Assembly (NCBI GenBank): GCA_021234155.1
Contig: JAJEKV010000024.1
Location: 16,763,030 to 16,827,029, forward strand
Origin: Isoetes taiwanensis
Lineage: Eukaryota > Streptophyta > Lycopodiopsida > Isoetales > Isoetaceae
Direction of reading: 5' to 3'
DNA: 64,000 bases
The notes beneath the pieces were generated by a model that was not told the origin of the DNA, did not search any database, and saw nothing but the letters and a program-made list of their open reading frames with translations. Shown piece after piece: positions 1 through 12,055 of the stretch. The position numbers and the translations under genes are program-made. The first letter of the stretch is position 1. The number at the start of each line of letters is the position of its first letter.

Positions 1-220
1 TTTCTCCGCTCCATCCGACATTCACCTGCTATCGCCTGTTTATGATAAAAAAGCAGCCAGTTCAATAGTCACAACACAGAGAAATTTAAGAATATGAAGC
101 CAAAAAATTTATATGGATGGTTCAACTATATTGTGTATATTAAATGACCTGCTCTTGATTAAGTCAAGAGAATATCTTAGTCCCCTAAGTATATTACACA
201 TCAAACAGGCATTTGTTCGT

Positions 221-308
221 TATACAGCCCCCCTCCGACGCGGCACAATCCCAGCCCTCCAATCCAAGCCTGGAGGGCCAGATATCAGCGACACAAGGGG
301 GCTGTATA
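221..308. repeat. 88-bp foldback (MITE-like) hairpin
   Basis: The segment begins TATACAGCCCCC and ends GGGGGCTGTATA, a 12-bp terminal inverted repeat. A second inner palindrome (CCCTCCA...TGGAGGG) lies in the middle. It sits about 140 bp upstream of the first receptor kinase. The ends resemble a small Tourist-type MITE, but I see no clear target duplication, so the superfamily is open. The remainder of 1-449 shows nothing else I recognise. Confidence 0.55.
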
Positions 309-449
309 AGGCAGTCTACTAAGCTAGGCATGGTTGGTATAGTAATAAAGTGAGAGGAGATGGTGGCACATCTTTGTTCTATAGAATAAAATAATAAAAA
401 AGCTTCTGTTAGTCCACTAACTTTCTATCCTCGACGATTTGCAGAGAGG

Positions 450-2774
450 ATGGATACTCTGCTGCTATGGATCCTGCTAATTTCAGCCCAGATTAGCCTG
501 GGTGCTGCTCAACTAAGGACTGGTCTCTTTCCAGGTTGGAGTTTACCCATCAATCAGACAATCCTCTCTGCAAATGGCTCATTTGCACTAGGATTCTTCA
601 CCATTTCAAACAGATCGTATATTGGAATATGGTATGCAAATGTTCCCGTCAAGACCAAGATCTGGGTTGCAAATCGAAATTCGCCAGCAAGTTCCAACGC
701 AGAGTTGAAATTCTCGGATGATGGGGATCTGAAGCTCGTGGAACCGAAAGGGTCTATCGTTCTCTGGAGTTCTGGGACGGCAGGAAAAAATGTAAGTTCA
801 CTTATTCTAGACGACCTTGGAAATTTTGCATTATATGCATACGATTCTTCTGTAGTCTGGCAGAGTTTTGATCATCCAACGGATACATGGGTTACCGGAA
901 TGAAGATGTATTTAGGGTACAACATAACTGCTTGGAGAGCTTCAGATGACCCTGCTTCAGGCCGCTACTCCATGAGAATGCTTGAAAGCAGTGAATATGT
1001 ATCACTATGGAATGGATCTGTTCAATATTGGAGCAGTGGGATATGGAGCGGCAATACTTTTGTCAATGTTCCAGAGTTGACACTAGGATATTTGTATGAG
1101 TTTGCCTTTGTAAATAGCTCTGAATCATCAACAGGGGTGCAATATTTCATATGGACAGAAAAGAGCACCAACCATTCTTCTTATTCCCACTTTAAGATTG
1201 AACAAGATGGAGTGATTAGGGTAAAAATTAGGGATACATCAAACAATGATGCGTGGATTACTATTTGGCAACAGCCAAAAGACCCTTGCACTGTTGAGCG
1301 AATTTGTGGCCAGTTTGGTGTCTGTAATGCTCGCTATTCTCCTTCTTGCATATGCCCTTCTGGCTTCGGGCCTACTACTCCAGACAGGTGGAACTCTTCC
1401 GATTGGTCTCAAGGTTGTGTGCCCAATAAAGCCCTGCATTGTTCTGCAAGTTGTGATTTTGTTATATTGCCAAAAACATCTTATGAACAAACTGCTTCTG
1501 GCATGAAACCAGTCCAGATTTCTGAGGAGTCTTGCAAAAGTACATGCCTCCAAGAATGTTCCTGTGTAGCTTATTTATATGAGACAATTGAAAGTGCTGG
1601 TACTGGACAATGTTACTTATATAGAAAAGAAGATCTTGTATACAATGGTGTGACATCATCCAGCATTTCTGCGTTCTCATATCTTAAAATTACAAGTACT
1701 GCAAAGATGCCATCTCATAGTTCCAAGCTTGGATACGTATTAGGTCTGTGTGTTGGAGGTGTCCTACTTGCGGCAGTTTTGTTAGGTTTGGTGGTATTCT
1801 CTAAAAGGCAAAAATCAAGCTGCAGAAAGCCAGACTATTATGTCCCAGGTGAGCTGCAGAGTTTTTCATATAAGGACCTCCAGTCTGCCACTTCAAATTT
1901 CAAGAATATTCTCGGTGATGGTGGATTTGGAACAGTGTATAAAGGCAAGCTTGCTGATAATTCATTTGTGGCTGTCAAAGTACTGAAGCAGCGAGATGGA
2001 GGGGATAAGACATTTCATTCAGAAGTGAGTACCATAGGTGCCATTCAACACATCAATCTGGTTTGCCTCAGAGGCTTCTGTGTGGAAAATTGCCATAGGT
2101 TACTTGTGTATGAGTATATGGAGAAAGGATCCCTCAATACTTTCCTATTTTCTACAGATAATGAGGACACTAAACTGTTGGATTGGAGCAATAGATTCAC
2201 AGTTGCCGTGGGAACAGCAAAAGCATTGGCCTATCTCCATGAAGAATGCAAAGATTGCATAGTTCATTGTGATATCAAACCCGAGAACATCTTGCTTGAT
2301 GAAAACTTATGCCCTAAGGTTTCAGACTTTGGGCTTGCAAGGCTCATTGGTAGAGATTTTGGCACCATAATCACTACCATGAAAGGTACGCGAGGTTATC
2401 TTGCCCCTGAATGGATCTCAGGCAAGCCAATCACCTCCAAGGCTGATGTCTACAGCTATGGCATGACATTACTTGAAATTATAGGGGGTCGTAGAAACAT
2501 TAACAGAGTCACTTCTGACGTTGAAAACATTTTCTTCCCTTTGTTGGCTGCCAAGGAGATGAAGGCAGACAACATTGCAGCAGTTGTTGATTCAAGACTA
2601 CAAGGAAGGTTTGACAAGGATCAGGCAAGTATATTACTAAGAGTAGCTATTTGGTGCATTCAAGATGAAGAAGCTGCTAGGCCTAGCATGGGAAGTATAG
2701 TGAAAATGCTGGATGGAACTGTGGAGGTACAGGAGCCTGAGATTCCAAAGTCTTTTATGATGCTTGAACTCTAA
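450..2774 (+). CDS. G-type lectin S-receptor-like serine/threonine protein kinase (intronless)
   Basis: This is a single-exon receptor kinase of 774 residues, a usual length for the family. Domains in order: signal peptide (about 1-20); bulb-type mannose-binding lectin domain (about 35-150, with ANGSFALGFF and VWQSFDHPTDTW); S-locus glycoprotein region (about 190-270, YWSSGIWSG); EGF-like cysteines (about 278-330); PAN/apple domain (about 330-415); one transmembrane helix (about 427-450); kinase domain. The kinase has the glycine loop GDGGFG (about 489), VAVK lysine, catalytic loop HCDIKPEN (about 605), DFG (about 625) and APEW. Cysteine precedes the catalytic aspartate (HCD, not HRD), so it is a non-RD kinase, a class often linked to innate immune receptors. 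It should act at the plasma membrane; the ligand is unknown. The start was chosen because it gives a complete signal peptide. No lesion is visible. A broken paralogue lies 13 kb downstream on the same strand. Confidence 0.95.
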   Translation: MDTLLLWILLISAQISLGAAQLRTGLFPGWSLPINQTILSANGSFALGFFTISNRSYIGIWYANVPVKTKIWVANRNSPASSNAELKFSDDGDLKLVEPKGSIVLWSSGTAGKNVSSLILDDLGNFALYAYDSSVVWQSFDHPTDTWVTGMKMYLGYNITAWRASDDPASGRYSMRMLESSEYVSLWNGSVQYWSSGIWSGNTFVNVPELTLGYLYEFAFVNSSESSTGVQYFIWTEKSTNHSSYSHFKIEQDGVIRVKIRDTSNNDAWITIWQQPKDPCTVERICGQFGVCNARYSPSCICPSGFGPTTPDRWNSSDWSQGCVPNKALHCSASCDFVILPKTSYEQTASGMKPVQISEESCKSTCLQECSCVAYLYETIESAGTGQCYLYRKEDLVYNGVTSSSISAFSYLKITSTAKMPSHSSKLGYVLGLCVGGVLLAAVLLGLVVFSKRQKSSCRKPDYYVPGELQSFSYKDLQSATSNFKNILGDGGFGTVYKGKLADNSFVAVKVLKQRDGGDKTFHSEVSTIGAIQHINLVCLRGFCVENCHRLLVYEYMEKGSLNTFLFSTDNEDTKLLDWSNRFTVAVGTAKALAYLHEECKDCIVHCDIKPENILLDENLCPKVSDFGLARLIGRDFGTIITTMKGTRGYLAPEWISGKPITSKADVYSYGMTLLEIIGGRRNINRVTSDVENIFFPLLAAKEMKADNIAAVVDSRLQGRFDKDQASILLRVAIWCIQDEEAARPSMGSIVKMLDGTVEVQEPEIPKSFMMLEL

Positions 2775-3754
2775 GTGCATATCCAATTCATGCATAATAG
2801 TTCCTGGAATTCTAAAGATTAAACAAAGCAAATTTCATCTCCTTAAAAATATGCACATATGGGGCTCATGCATGTTTTCATCCACGAGAAATGAGTCCCT
2901 ATAGCAAGCAAAAGCTACTCATCAACAACTATTATTATACAAGTGTTCTATGGAGGTAAACGAGCCTACATATCATTTATATTGCAAATTCTCAAAGTAA
3001 TTATCCTGGTTGTAAAGCAACGTGGCCTCCAATTTATTTAATAAAGTCTTCCTTGTGTTCTTCATCTTTTCTCAAGCTCACTGTGAGTAATCTCTAATCT
3101 CATACAACTACTCCCATAGTTGGTTGTTTTGCAAAATACATAGGACACATCATATAAGCAATGTCCTGAATGCCCTACATATCTCAGAGCTTCAATTTCC
3201 ATCTTTAGCTTGGCTCGATAATTTTCATGTTTAAAGCAATCCCATAATTTTCTATCTAGACCCTTACTAATGGCATATGCACTGAGCTTCCTCCTCCTCT
3301 GTCGTATATGTAAGTAAACTCCACCACAATGTAATAACCCGCAATACTCAGCTTTCTAATGCAAGTCCTTAATGTGTCCTCTCTATTTGACCATTTCTCT
3401 GAGGATATATGCAATACTTCTTCCTAGAAGAAATTAACATGGATGTATGAGTTATATTAAATGCAAAAAATGCTTATTGGTGAGTAGTAGTATTTTTCTA
3501 GCATTCCAAATAATTGCAACAATGTTACCTGTCTTGTCAAACAACTCTTCATCATTGCAAAAACCCAAGTTGTCTCACAATTTCACGTACCCAAATATAG
3601 TGTTTTTTGGATCACAAAAGTCTGCACCTATCCTTTCCTTCTTTTGCCAAGTCTTGACGAGAGGCAAAGAAAACTGGATAGACACTAGCTATAGTCTCGC
3701 TTTCAGTTATTGCGGCAACATATAGTTCACTTTATTTCATCACCAAAAGTAATC
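2775..3754. other. AT-rich spacer without recognised genes
   Basis: This is the downstream flank of the receptor kinase. I found no convincing coding region, repeat structure or RNA gene here. The short open frames lack recognisable motifs. Confidence 0.4.
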
Positions 3755-3960
3755 GAGTCTGGAATTTGCTCTCTGAACTGTAGTAAGCCCCTAAACCATT
3801 ATACCCAAAGTCACGGGTTCAATGGCTATGATCGTGAAGGAAGGACCCACATCAGCCATGTATAGTGGTGAGGGGCAGGTCCCATCTGGATGTGTGTCCC
3901 ATGAGTTTCTGTTTATCATGGACATTAAGAAGTAAGTTTGTCTGTCTGTCTGTCTGTCTC
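3755..3960 (+). repeat. Possible tRNA-derived SINE with (TCTG)n tail
   Basis: A B-box-like motif (GGGTTCAATGGC, about 3811) is followed roughly 120 bp later by a TCTG tetranucleotide tail (about 3938-3959). This matches the layout of the better-supported SINE at 46806-46925. The upstream A-box is weak, so the call rests mainly on B-box plus tail and is tentative. Confidence 0.35.
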
Positions 3961-4289
3961 ATAGTTAGGGAACACGGCCATAGGAAATGCAACGGGTCCC
4001 TAAATTGTAGAACACGAAAACGACAACAGAACAGGAAACGAATAGCACGAAAGTATTCTTTAAAATACTTTAAATTTTAAAAGTATCACAAAAAAAAAGG
4101 AAATTTCTGCAAAAATAAAAAAGATATGGATGCACATATATTGAGATAAGAAAAAAAAAGATTACATCCGTTGATAGTAATGTATGATGGTCATATTGAA
4201 AAGCAAAATTTAAATATACTACTATATGCCAAAATTCAAATAAACCAAACCAAAACCATCAAAGTGCACCATAATCGTCATTGTGTAAA

Positions 4290-6180
4290 GCTGAAAGAGA
4301 AGAAGGCACAAATTCTTCATAGGGTGGGATTAAGTATGCGCCGCTAACTCACCTTCAATGCCATGATCTGCCAAATGAACAAATTCTTGATCATCTTCCA
4401 TGTCTTCCTCATCATTCACATTCTCTAGTAATTCATTGGCTTTGCACGAGTTTTAGATTAGCACTTACAAATACAAGATTGGATGTTCTAGAAGGTAACG
4501 ATCTAACTCTTCTCTTACTTGCCACAATTCTTTTGTGTCGGACCCATAATTCTCTCACCGAAGAGCAGAACCTATAAGATACTTGTCAACTTGAGAATCA
4601 TGTGTACCAAACCACCCTTTTTATTGCAAAAGTAATGGAGTTGATCCCTAATCGTTGTTCTCACTTCATGTAAAAAAACCATTTTCTCAAGAATCATGTC
4701 CCAATCACGCTCTACATCTCCATCAATTTCTTGGGATCCCAATTGAAATTCAGGATATTGATTGAAGACATGAATGATATTTGCTCCACCTTCGTATGCA
4801 AAGCTCCTTGGTTTCTTTGAATTTTATGTCATCCTTTTCAATCTTGTTAATCTGCTCCACCATCCTAACCATACCCTCGTACATCTTTCCACTGCATGGA
4901 CGCCATTACAATTGGCTCAACAACTTTCAAAAGGTGTTCTACATGTTTCCAAAACTCATCATCCATAACAATAAAGACATATACCTGCCTGAGTACTTGC
5001 AAATTTGGAGCTTTGATAATCACCAAAATGAACAAGGCCTTCAGTGGCCATCTTAATTCTTGTATTCACTCAAACATAATGAAGTTGTAGCCAAACCTTA
5101 TCTCAGAGTATTTTAGTAACACCTTACCATTGTGATTCTCACTAGTTAGCTTTTGAAAAATATTTCGCAATAGAGTGCACCCATTGACAAATGTGACAAT
5201 AGATTTCCTTGACTAACACTACCAATATCCTTCAACAAATTATTTAAACAATGAGCCATGCAAGGTGTGAAAAAGATATTTGGATACTCTTTCTCAATGT
5301 TGGCTCCTGCATTTCTATTTGTATTCTCACCATCAGACACAATTTGAAACACATTTTCAGGACCAAAAAATTCAATGCTCTCTTTCCACACTCTTAGGAG
5401 ATTTGCTCCACTCTTTCCTTCTTTTTCAAGATCATGAGACATTAGAAAGTATGCCTTACCTCTACAGTAGGCCATCCGTCCAACCATCGAAAATCAAAGA
5501 TACTCTCCCTTTCTTCAATTCCAGACGGATGTCCCCAAGAAGACCTTCTAAACCTTCCTTCTCTTGAACTCAAACCTTTGTGCCAAGCTCATCATAGGTT
5601 GGAGACTTGTAGTTAGGTCCAAAGCTTGCAACTTTGTTTATCATGACCTTGAAAAAAGGTGACCATGATAAAACCACCTGAAAACAGCTCAATCCACCTC
5701 TCCTTTCTTCTTGGGATCTAAAATTCTCTTGGCTTTGGTGGGAAAAAATAACGGAGGCCACTAGTATGGGCACCATCAAATCATCCATGGGCGGCAGACT
5801 ACCATAATCTCCATGTTCTTCAGGACCAATGCCAACACTATCCACTAATATAGCTGATTCCTTCCTGTACTGCCTGCATTGGAAATTGCATTTAATTGAT
5901 TTGCAAGATTTATTAGTTGTTGTTACTTCTCATTTGGAATCCCCATACAAACAACAAGCTCATGCCCAGGCTCCCCAGTCAAATGGCCACGAGGCCTATC
6001 AACGGTAGAAGTTCTACTAGTGGAGAAATACTTACATGCCCATTGCTTGGAGGACCCCAATTTCTGCTTTCCCAATACATTTACTTCATCCGACTAAGGT
6101 CTTGACCGTTTTTTCTTCCTTGGTTGCAACACTCCACCACCTTCTTCGATAATAATTGACCCCTTCTTCCTAAGGGCAAC
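4290..6180 (-). pseudogene. Degenerate hAT transposase (DUF659-type)
   Basis: Reading the minus strand, fragments in different frames line up with plant DUF659 hAT transposases. The DUF659 entry motif (GPNYKSPTYDEL, about 5580-5620) comes first. The catalytic-region block around QIVSDGENTNRNAG and FFTPCMAHCLNNLLKDIG (5220-5350) follows. An acidic C-terminal tail (about 4330-4440) comes last. A lysine-rich stretch near 6100-6180 could be the remnant N-terminal BED-finger region. Several frameshifts and stops separate the blocks, so no functional transposase can be made. Terminal inverted repeats were not located. Both ends are approximate. Confidence 0.75.
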
Positions 6181-7016
6181 TTTGTATCATAAATGCAATG
6201 CTAATCATTACATATTTCAATGTAGATGCATCATAGAACATATGTAGCTTCCTAGATAAATTAAACACTTGAATCTAAAAGCAATATCAATTTCAAATGA
6301 TAGGTAAGGAAGTGGAATTGCTATGATAATGATATATAAGGATATGATAGGTAATGACGTGATAGGATATGGACGAAGTAATAAGGAATGGGAAAAAAAA
6401 TGTAGGCAATAGTTATGAAATAGAATAGAACACAATGGTTATGGAAATGTAGGGCAATGATGGAAATAGAGGCAATGATTGTGGAATGAATGGTTATGGC
6501 ACATAATGATAATAGATGGAGGCATAATAATTGTAAGAAAATAACTTTGTTAAGCAGGCTTTCCAAATGAATGCTACTATACAAGAACTGGCCTGTTGTA
6601 GTGTGACTTTGTGGTGATATTATATATTTATTTCTGCCTTACGGAAGCACTGTCCTGCGACCAACACAACATCTTGACACAGTCTTCAATGAGTTGCAGC
6701 CTGCAACGTGCCATAGCCTTCAACGTGAGTCCAGAGCAATACATCCTTCAATGTGAACTCCAGGGCAGGCAGTCAGGCAGGACTCCAACTAACATAGTGC
6801 AACGGCCCAAGGCTCCCAAGCCAATGTGGTTCAGGCGAAAAAACAGTGCGTGGTGTCCTGGCGCTTCAGAAAATTCAAGATGGCGACATTTCACCCTTTT
6901 TCAGCCAACATTTAACCTATAATAGTTCTATACTCGATCCCCTGAAAACCAGATGTTTTTCTCGTCGGAAAAAACAGTTGGGTGAGTTGAAATGTTGTCG
7001 TACTTGATTTCTATGT
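6181..7016. other. Spacer, no recognised gene
   Basis: This is AT-rich sequence, purine-rich from 6300 to 6560, between the hAT relic and the foldback element. No supported feature was seen. Confidence 0.35.
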
Positions 7017-7126
7017 AAAAAAAAAAAGGGTCGAAACTCGTTGTTTTGCAGTGAAACAACTGGCTTGTCGCTTTGCAGCTCACCAGACTATTTCACAGCG
7101 AAAAAGCTCGCTTTCGACCTTTTCTT
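7017..7126. repeat. 110-bp foldback element at the 3' edge of a LINE
   Basis: The arms are near AAAGGGTCGAAACTCG...GCAGTGAAAC on the left and the inverted GTTTCACAGCG...CGCTTTCGACCTTTT on the right. Together they form an imperfect hairpin with arms of about 33 bp. It lies directly next to the decayed C-terminal end of the LINE at 7130-9534. Confidence 0.55.
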
Positions 7127-7129
7127 ATT

Positions 7130-9534
7130 ATGAGAATAGTCCAAGCGAAAGAAACTGGGAACAGTAGAACAGGCAGACGAGAAAGATCTTTGCAGCCACT
7201 CTTTTACTTCTCGAAACCACCCGTGGCTGCTAGAGGTTTTTAATGCCAAGTAAGGAAGTCGGCTCTCCTCTAAGCTATTGATCTTGTTGACATATGAAAT
7301 TGTTAGGCACATAGCTTCAGCCTCCAAGGGGAGCATCCCCGTCTCCGCTAGAATCATCTCATATGGCACTTGTTTTTTAATCCCAAGCTCTTCCGGGAAG
7401 GAAACTTTTAAGAACTCCTTCTATTTTCTCCCACATCCTGCACGATATAGATGGTCCTCAAATTGGGCAGCCATACAACAATACAGTTTGTACCAGGGTG
7501 CGAAAGAGCATTTTGTGGAGCTTCCATGCTGTCACTCCAGCCTTATGGCATCTTTGCAACATGCCATACAGGGCACGTTTTCCACCAGCAATGCGTTTTT
7601 CAATGCAGGTCTTCCAGCTGTAATTTGAGCATACTTCCAACCCTAGATATTTATAGACATGAACCAATTCAAGTTGTTCACTTTGATAGAAAAAGTCTGG
7701 TCTCAAGGACGTACCACTTACCATGCATTTCGACTTGAGCAAGTTCACCTTCATGCATTTGTCTGTGCAAAAAAGAGCCAAATTGTCTAGATGTGTTTGC
7801 AATCCATGTGAAGTTTCAGAAAGAAAGACCATGTCATCGGCATACATCAAGAGCTGAACCAGAAAGCTTCCAAGTTGTGTCCCAGCTTGTCCCTTAGATT
7901 TAAGCCATTCTTCTAAAGAGTCTATATAAGGCCCAAATAACGTGGGGAATAAGGGACATCCCTGTTTCACACCCACTGTACTGCTAATTTCATCTGTTAG
8001 CTTGCCAGAAATTTTAACAATGACCTCCTTGTATAATTTAGCAACTGCCCCACGTATATTCTCTGGAACACCTAACTCTTCCATCCTCTCCTCAAGGCCA
8101 GCCCTGGGGACTGAGTCAAAAGCCTTCGAAAAATCAATAAAGCCATGTATAATGATTTTCTAGGGCGTTTGGCTCTTTCCATGAGCACTCGGAGTGAAAG
8201 AATATGATCATAAGTACTGTAATCCTTTCGGAATCCTGCTTGTATGACAGCCCTCTTATCCAAAGAATCAGCCCACATACTAATCTTCTTCTCAAGTAGA
8301 CCACCAAAGATTTTAGCAAAGATGTTGCCCACCAGTATTGTTCTGTAACTCCGCGCCTCATGTCTATCCCGTCTTGTAAATCGGGGCTACTCTGCATATT
8401 CGCCATTGTTTAGGGAGCCCATCTTTTGCTGCATTGTTAAGAACCCTTGTGAGATTCGTAACCAAAACATCTCCTCCCCATTTTACTAGTTCAGCCGAGA
8501 GGCCTTCTAAATCATTTGCCTTCCCGTTTACCAATGTCCTAATGTACTCTTTCACCTCTGCCTCAGTGAAAATGTCTCCTTCCACCATGCTGCCTTTCAT
8601 CCTAGATGCATTTGGGACATAGTACAATTCCTTGACAAATTCCAAAAAGTTTTGATGTCTCCAAACTATGTTCTGCAGTGCGCACTACCAGTTTAGACCA
8701 GAAACTTTTTGGCTTTTCTTCAAGGAGTACATTAAGACCAACTTGTTTTGTTCTGTAAAACACCTTCTTCTTCTTCCTTAAAGCTTTTTTATACCACTGA
8801 GGTTTAACTTTTAGACCTGTCGGCAGAGATTTTCTCATTTGTGAACATTCCTGGTCCCACCAAGATTTGAATCTGCGTCCATGTGGACAAGCTCTAGTTT
8901 CTCCAAAGCTCTTTCTAGCCGCATTCAGGATTGCCTGCGAAAAAGATTGGGCATCAATATCCCCCTTTATGTCCTCGAGCAATTCTAACAAAGCTTGCTG
9001 ATAGGTTTCTCTTTTGGCATAATCCAGCTTAAATTTCAAGACAAATTCCCTTTCAACTTTGTGTTTGTTCAATCTCATATCTAAAGCAAAAAGGAGAGGC
9101 ACATGGTCTGATTCTGGTTGCTTATGCATCAGCTCAAAGTATGGGATGCATTCTGTTGATTGTGCAAGCAGATAATCAATTGTACTTTCTCCTTGCCAAG
9201 TAAAACAAGTTGGCTTGTTAGATCCTGGATACTTTGGTGTACCATTGAGTATTTTCAAATTACATATGGAACCGAGTTCCAAAAGAAAAGCACCCATCTG
9301 ATTCTTAATTTGGTCTGATGAGCTCCTCCCAAATTGAGGTTCATAAACCCCATCCAGCCTGTGATCATCCTCAAAATTGTATTTGATGCATTGCATATTT
9401 TGTGTCCTAGCATTAAAATCTCCTACTAACATGACCTGCCCTTTGTCTTGAAATTCCTGAATCTGCAATGTAAGAGTATGAAATAATGTAAGAGCATCAA
9501 TATAAGAAGCTGAAGATGCTGAGGACAGCATCAA
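7130..9534 (-). pseudogene. Non-L1-type LINE: endonuclease plus reverse transcriptase, frameshifted
   Basis: On the minus strand the order is: apurinic/apyrimidinic endonuclease domain (about 9530-8650, with VGDFNAR, TIDYLLA and SDHVPL motifs); RT fingers (about 8645-8370); RT palm (8330-7460, with VKQGCP, YADDMVFLSE and LELVHVYKYLGLE); then a post-RT region (7369-7088, AETGMLPLEAEA). At least three frame changes interrupt it. The RT has a YADD box, unlike the FADD box of plant L1 elements, and its shape recalls jockey/I/Dualen-like clades. The post-RT segment is homologous to the LINE C-terminus at 57121-57944, so both belong to one family. It is inactive as it stands. Confidence 0.85.
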
Positions 9535-9968
9535 TTCTTATTTCTTATTGCAATGCATTAATTTGATTTGATCGAGGTAAACGGCGTCATTTGAGATTAG
9601 TTCATGCCCTTTTTCTTCTGTATTCATTTCATAAATAGAAGAAGTTAAAGGCAAAAGTCAATAATGAGATAATGCTCATATAGACATGCCTTTTTCGAAT
9701 GCTGAGCTTCTTCAAACTGCCAGAGATCTGGATAATGGCAAGAGTCCTGGACCTGGCGGTCTTCCTATTGAATAGCTTGAATAAAAAAAAATTATTACAA
9801 TTGGAGCGAATGTTAAGAACCACGACTGTGTTTTTGCCACAACACGGCGTTTTCAAGCTATGATACGGCCGTGTTTCGTATCCGACCAAAAACAACAAAT
9901 ATTGACGTATTCACCACGAAATCTTTTATGTGGGACACTGCCGAAATAGACGTGTTTCATTTTTATGA

Positions 9969-10002
9969 TCTATCTATCTATCTATCTACCTACCTATCTA
10001 TC
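9969..10002. repeat. (TCTA/CCTA)n microsatellite
   Basis: This short tetranucleotide array contains CCTA variants. It is one of several TCTA/TCTG arrays in the window and may mark a decayed SINE tail. The flanks (9535-9968 and 10003-10129) hold nothing else that I recognise. Confidence 0.7.
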
Positions 10003-10129
10003 TTAGAGGCTATATATGATGTGGATTTGTGTGTTCAATGTTGATGTTTGCTGCGGACAATTATATGGGACATTTGTAGAATGATTAGCAAAAACTCTTT
10101 ATGAGGAGATGTCTATTTGGCAAGCTAAC

Positions 10130-10480
10130 ATCTTGCCCAAATGTAAATCCATGTCATCTCCGTGAAGGCCAATATAAAGGATAAGTCCTATATCGTATTA
10201 ATAGATACAAGTAGCTCCCATAACTTCGCATCCTCTAGGATGACGGCCTTGCTTAAATCGAAGACTCCTCCAACTCCTTGGCATCACACAAATTAGGCAA
10301 GAACATCTAGGTGCTGCTACAAACCCGCTTGGCTTCGCAAAAGCAAGACGATATCATCTGCATATACTAAGAGCAAAACAATGTAACCTGCAATGAGTGT
10401 TCCCCCTCCCCCATGACCCCGAATCCACCCTTCAAGCTCATCTATAAATAGACCAAATAGTGTAGGCATACCTTTGGTAA
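10130..10480 (-). pseudogene. RT palm fragment of the same non-L1 LINE superfamily
   Basis: Translating the minus strand gives PTLFGLFIDELEGWI followed by LLLVYADDIVLLL and a degraded continuation. This parallels the PTLFGPYIDSLEEWL and LLMYADDMVFLSE blocks of the LINE at 7130-9534. In-frame stops after the YADD box show decay. Only the palm region survives. It ends about 300 bp before the rDNA fragment. Confidence 0.7.
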
Positions 10481-10782
10481 GCATATCACGTGGTGCTTTT
10501 GAAAAGCTATTTACATGTACTGACTATTTTGATGCAGATTTTATAATGATGTGCCCTCAATTATCTATCAACTACAAGTTGAAGTCAATGGCACAAATTA
10601 GATGCGAGAAACTAAACTCACTGTGAATTAACTGTGCTTAACAAGTAATTTTTACTACACCTTCAGACCACAAGCTGGTAATATCTTTTTAGTTGATGTT
10701 GATATTATCAGCTTCAACTTGGATGTTCAGTACTTGCACCATCAATACATATGGACGAATCAATGGTCAACCTATTACAAAA

Positions 10783-10818
10783 CTTTTAATTCGCTTTACC
10801 CGATAAAACTTTGAACGA

Positions 10819-10874
<56 letters not shown>

Positions 10875-11800
10875 AGTCTTTCGCCCCTATACCCAAGTCT
10901 GATGAACAATTTGCACGTCAGTATCGCTACGAGCCTCCACCAGAGTTTCCTCTAACTTCGCCCTGCTCAGGCATAGTTCACCATCTTTCGGGTCCCAACA
11001 GGCATGCTCACACTCAAACCTTTCATAGAAGATCATGGTCGGCGCATGGTGCACCCGACAACGGGGGCTCCCACGCGCATCAGTTTCCTTTAAGCCAAGG
11101 CGGGTTTTGAACCCACCAACTTCGCCGCGATGTTAGACTCCTTGGTCCGTGTTTCAAGGCGGGTTGAATGGAAATCCCCACAAACCAACGTCCGGGCGCC
11201 GCAGGTGCATGGTAGCCCGCCAATGTGGCGTCGCCCCAAGCCCAAGCCCCGCCCTACGGCATCGTCGTGTCACATGGTTCCTCTTTATTACGCGGCGAAG
11301 CCAACATTGGTCGGCGGCACCCGAGAGTTGGTCAAGGCGGACCAGCCAAGGCCGTTCGGCACCCAAGAGGAGCGCACCCGGCAACCTCCATTAAGCTTCC
11401 TTCCGGCAATGTCAAGCACTTTTTAACTCTCTTTTCAAAGTCCTTTTCACCTTTCCCTCGCGATACTTGTTCGCTATCGGTCTCTTGCCAATATTTAGCC
11501 TTGGATGGAATTTACCACCCCTTAAGGCTGCATTCCCAAACAACCCGACTTCGTGGAGAGCCTCATGGAGCCACGGGGTCCGGGCTGGCGGGGCTCTCGG
11601 CCTCTCGGCGTCCACTTCCAGGGAATCTCGACCGGTCCGCCCATGAGGGGCGCTTCTCTGAACTACAATTCGCAGCGCAAAGCACCACGATTCTCAATAT
11701 GGGCACCTTCGGTTAAGCTCGCCCGTTACTAGGGAAATCCTGTTGGTTTCTTTTCCTCTGCTTAATGATATGCTTAAACTTCGGTGGGTAGTCTTGCACG
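10783..11800 (-). rRNA. 26S rRNA 5' fragment (decayed)
   Basis: The minus strand matches roughly the first 1 kb of plant 26S rRNA. Recognisable blocks include the reverse complement of the conserved 5' segment near 11753-11790 and the domain II stretch CTATCCTGAGGGAAACTTCG at about 10822. The rest of the 26S is missing; the fragment is cut at about 10783. Several CpG sites appear as TpG or CpA (for example CTGATGAACAATTTGCACG near 10900), the pattern of methylated DNA decay. It is probably not transcribed as functional rRNA. Confidence 0.85.
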
Positions 11801-12055
11801 ATCGGAGGTCTCTTGGGTAGTGGCCACACAAGGGAACCAACCCGACACCTTAGCGGCGAGCAACATGTTGGCGGTGGGGGCACCGCCTAGGACCAGCCCA
11901 GCGGCCCGGAAGCAAGCGATAACCCGAACCAACCCGCCCGATCCGCGGCGCATTTAGAGTGTGGCGTCCTCCCTATACCTCCAGCCGACCATGTGCTTGC
12001 CATGGGCGGCCAATTTGCGCTTCAGCGGCCGGTCTTGTAGCGAGAGGGACGATTA
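11801..12055 (-). other. ITS2 spacer
   Basis: This is the spacer between the 26S and 5.8S homologies, about 255 bp and GC-rich, as expected for ITS2. The boundaries are approximate because the flanking rRNA ends are mutated. Confidence 0.75.

Noticed and set aside
11225-11716. 163-codon and other open frames in the 11-14 kb region
   Set aside because: They lie inside antisense 26S/18S homology, which has high GC and few stops by chance.
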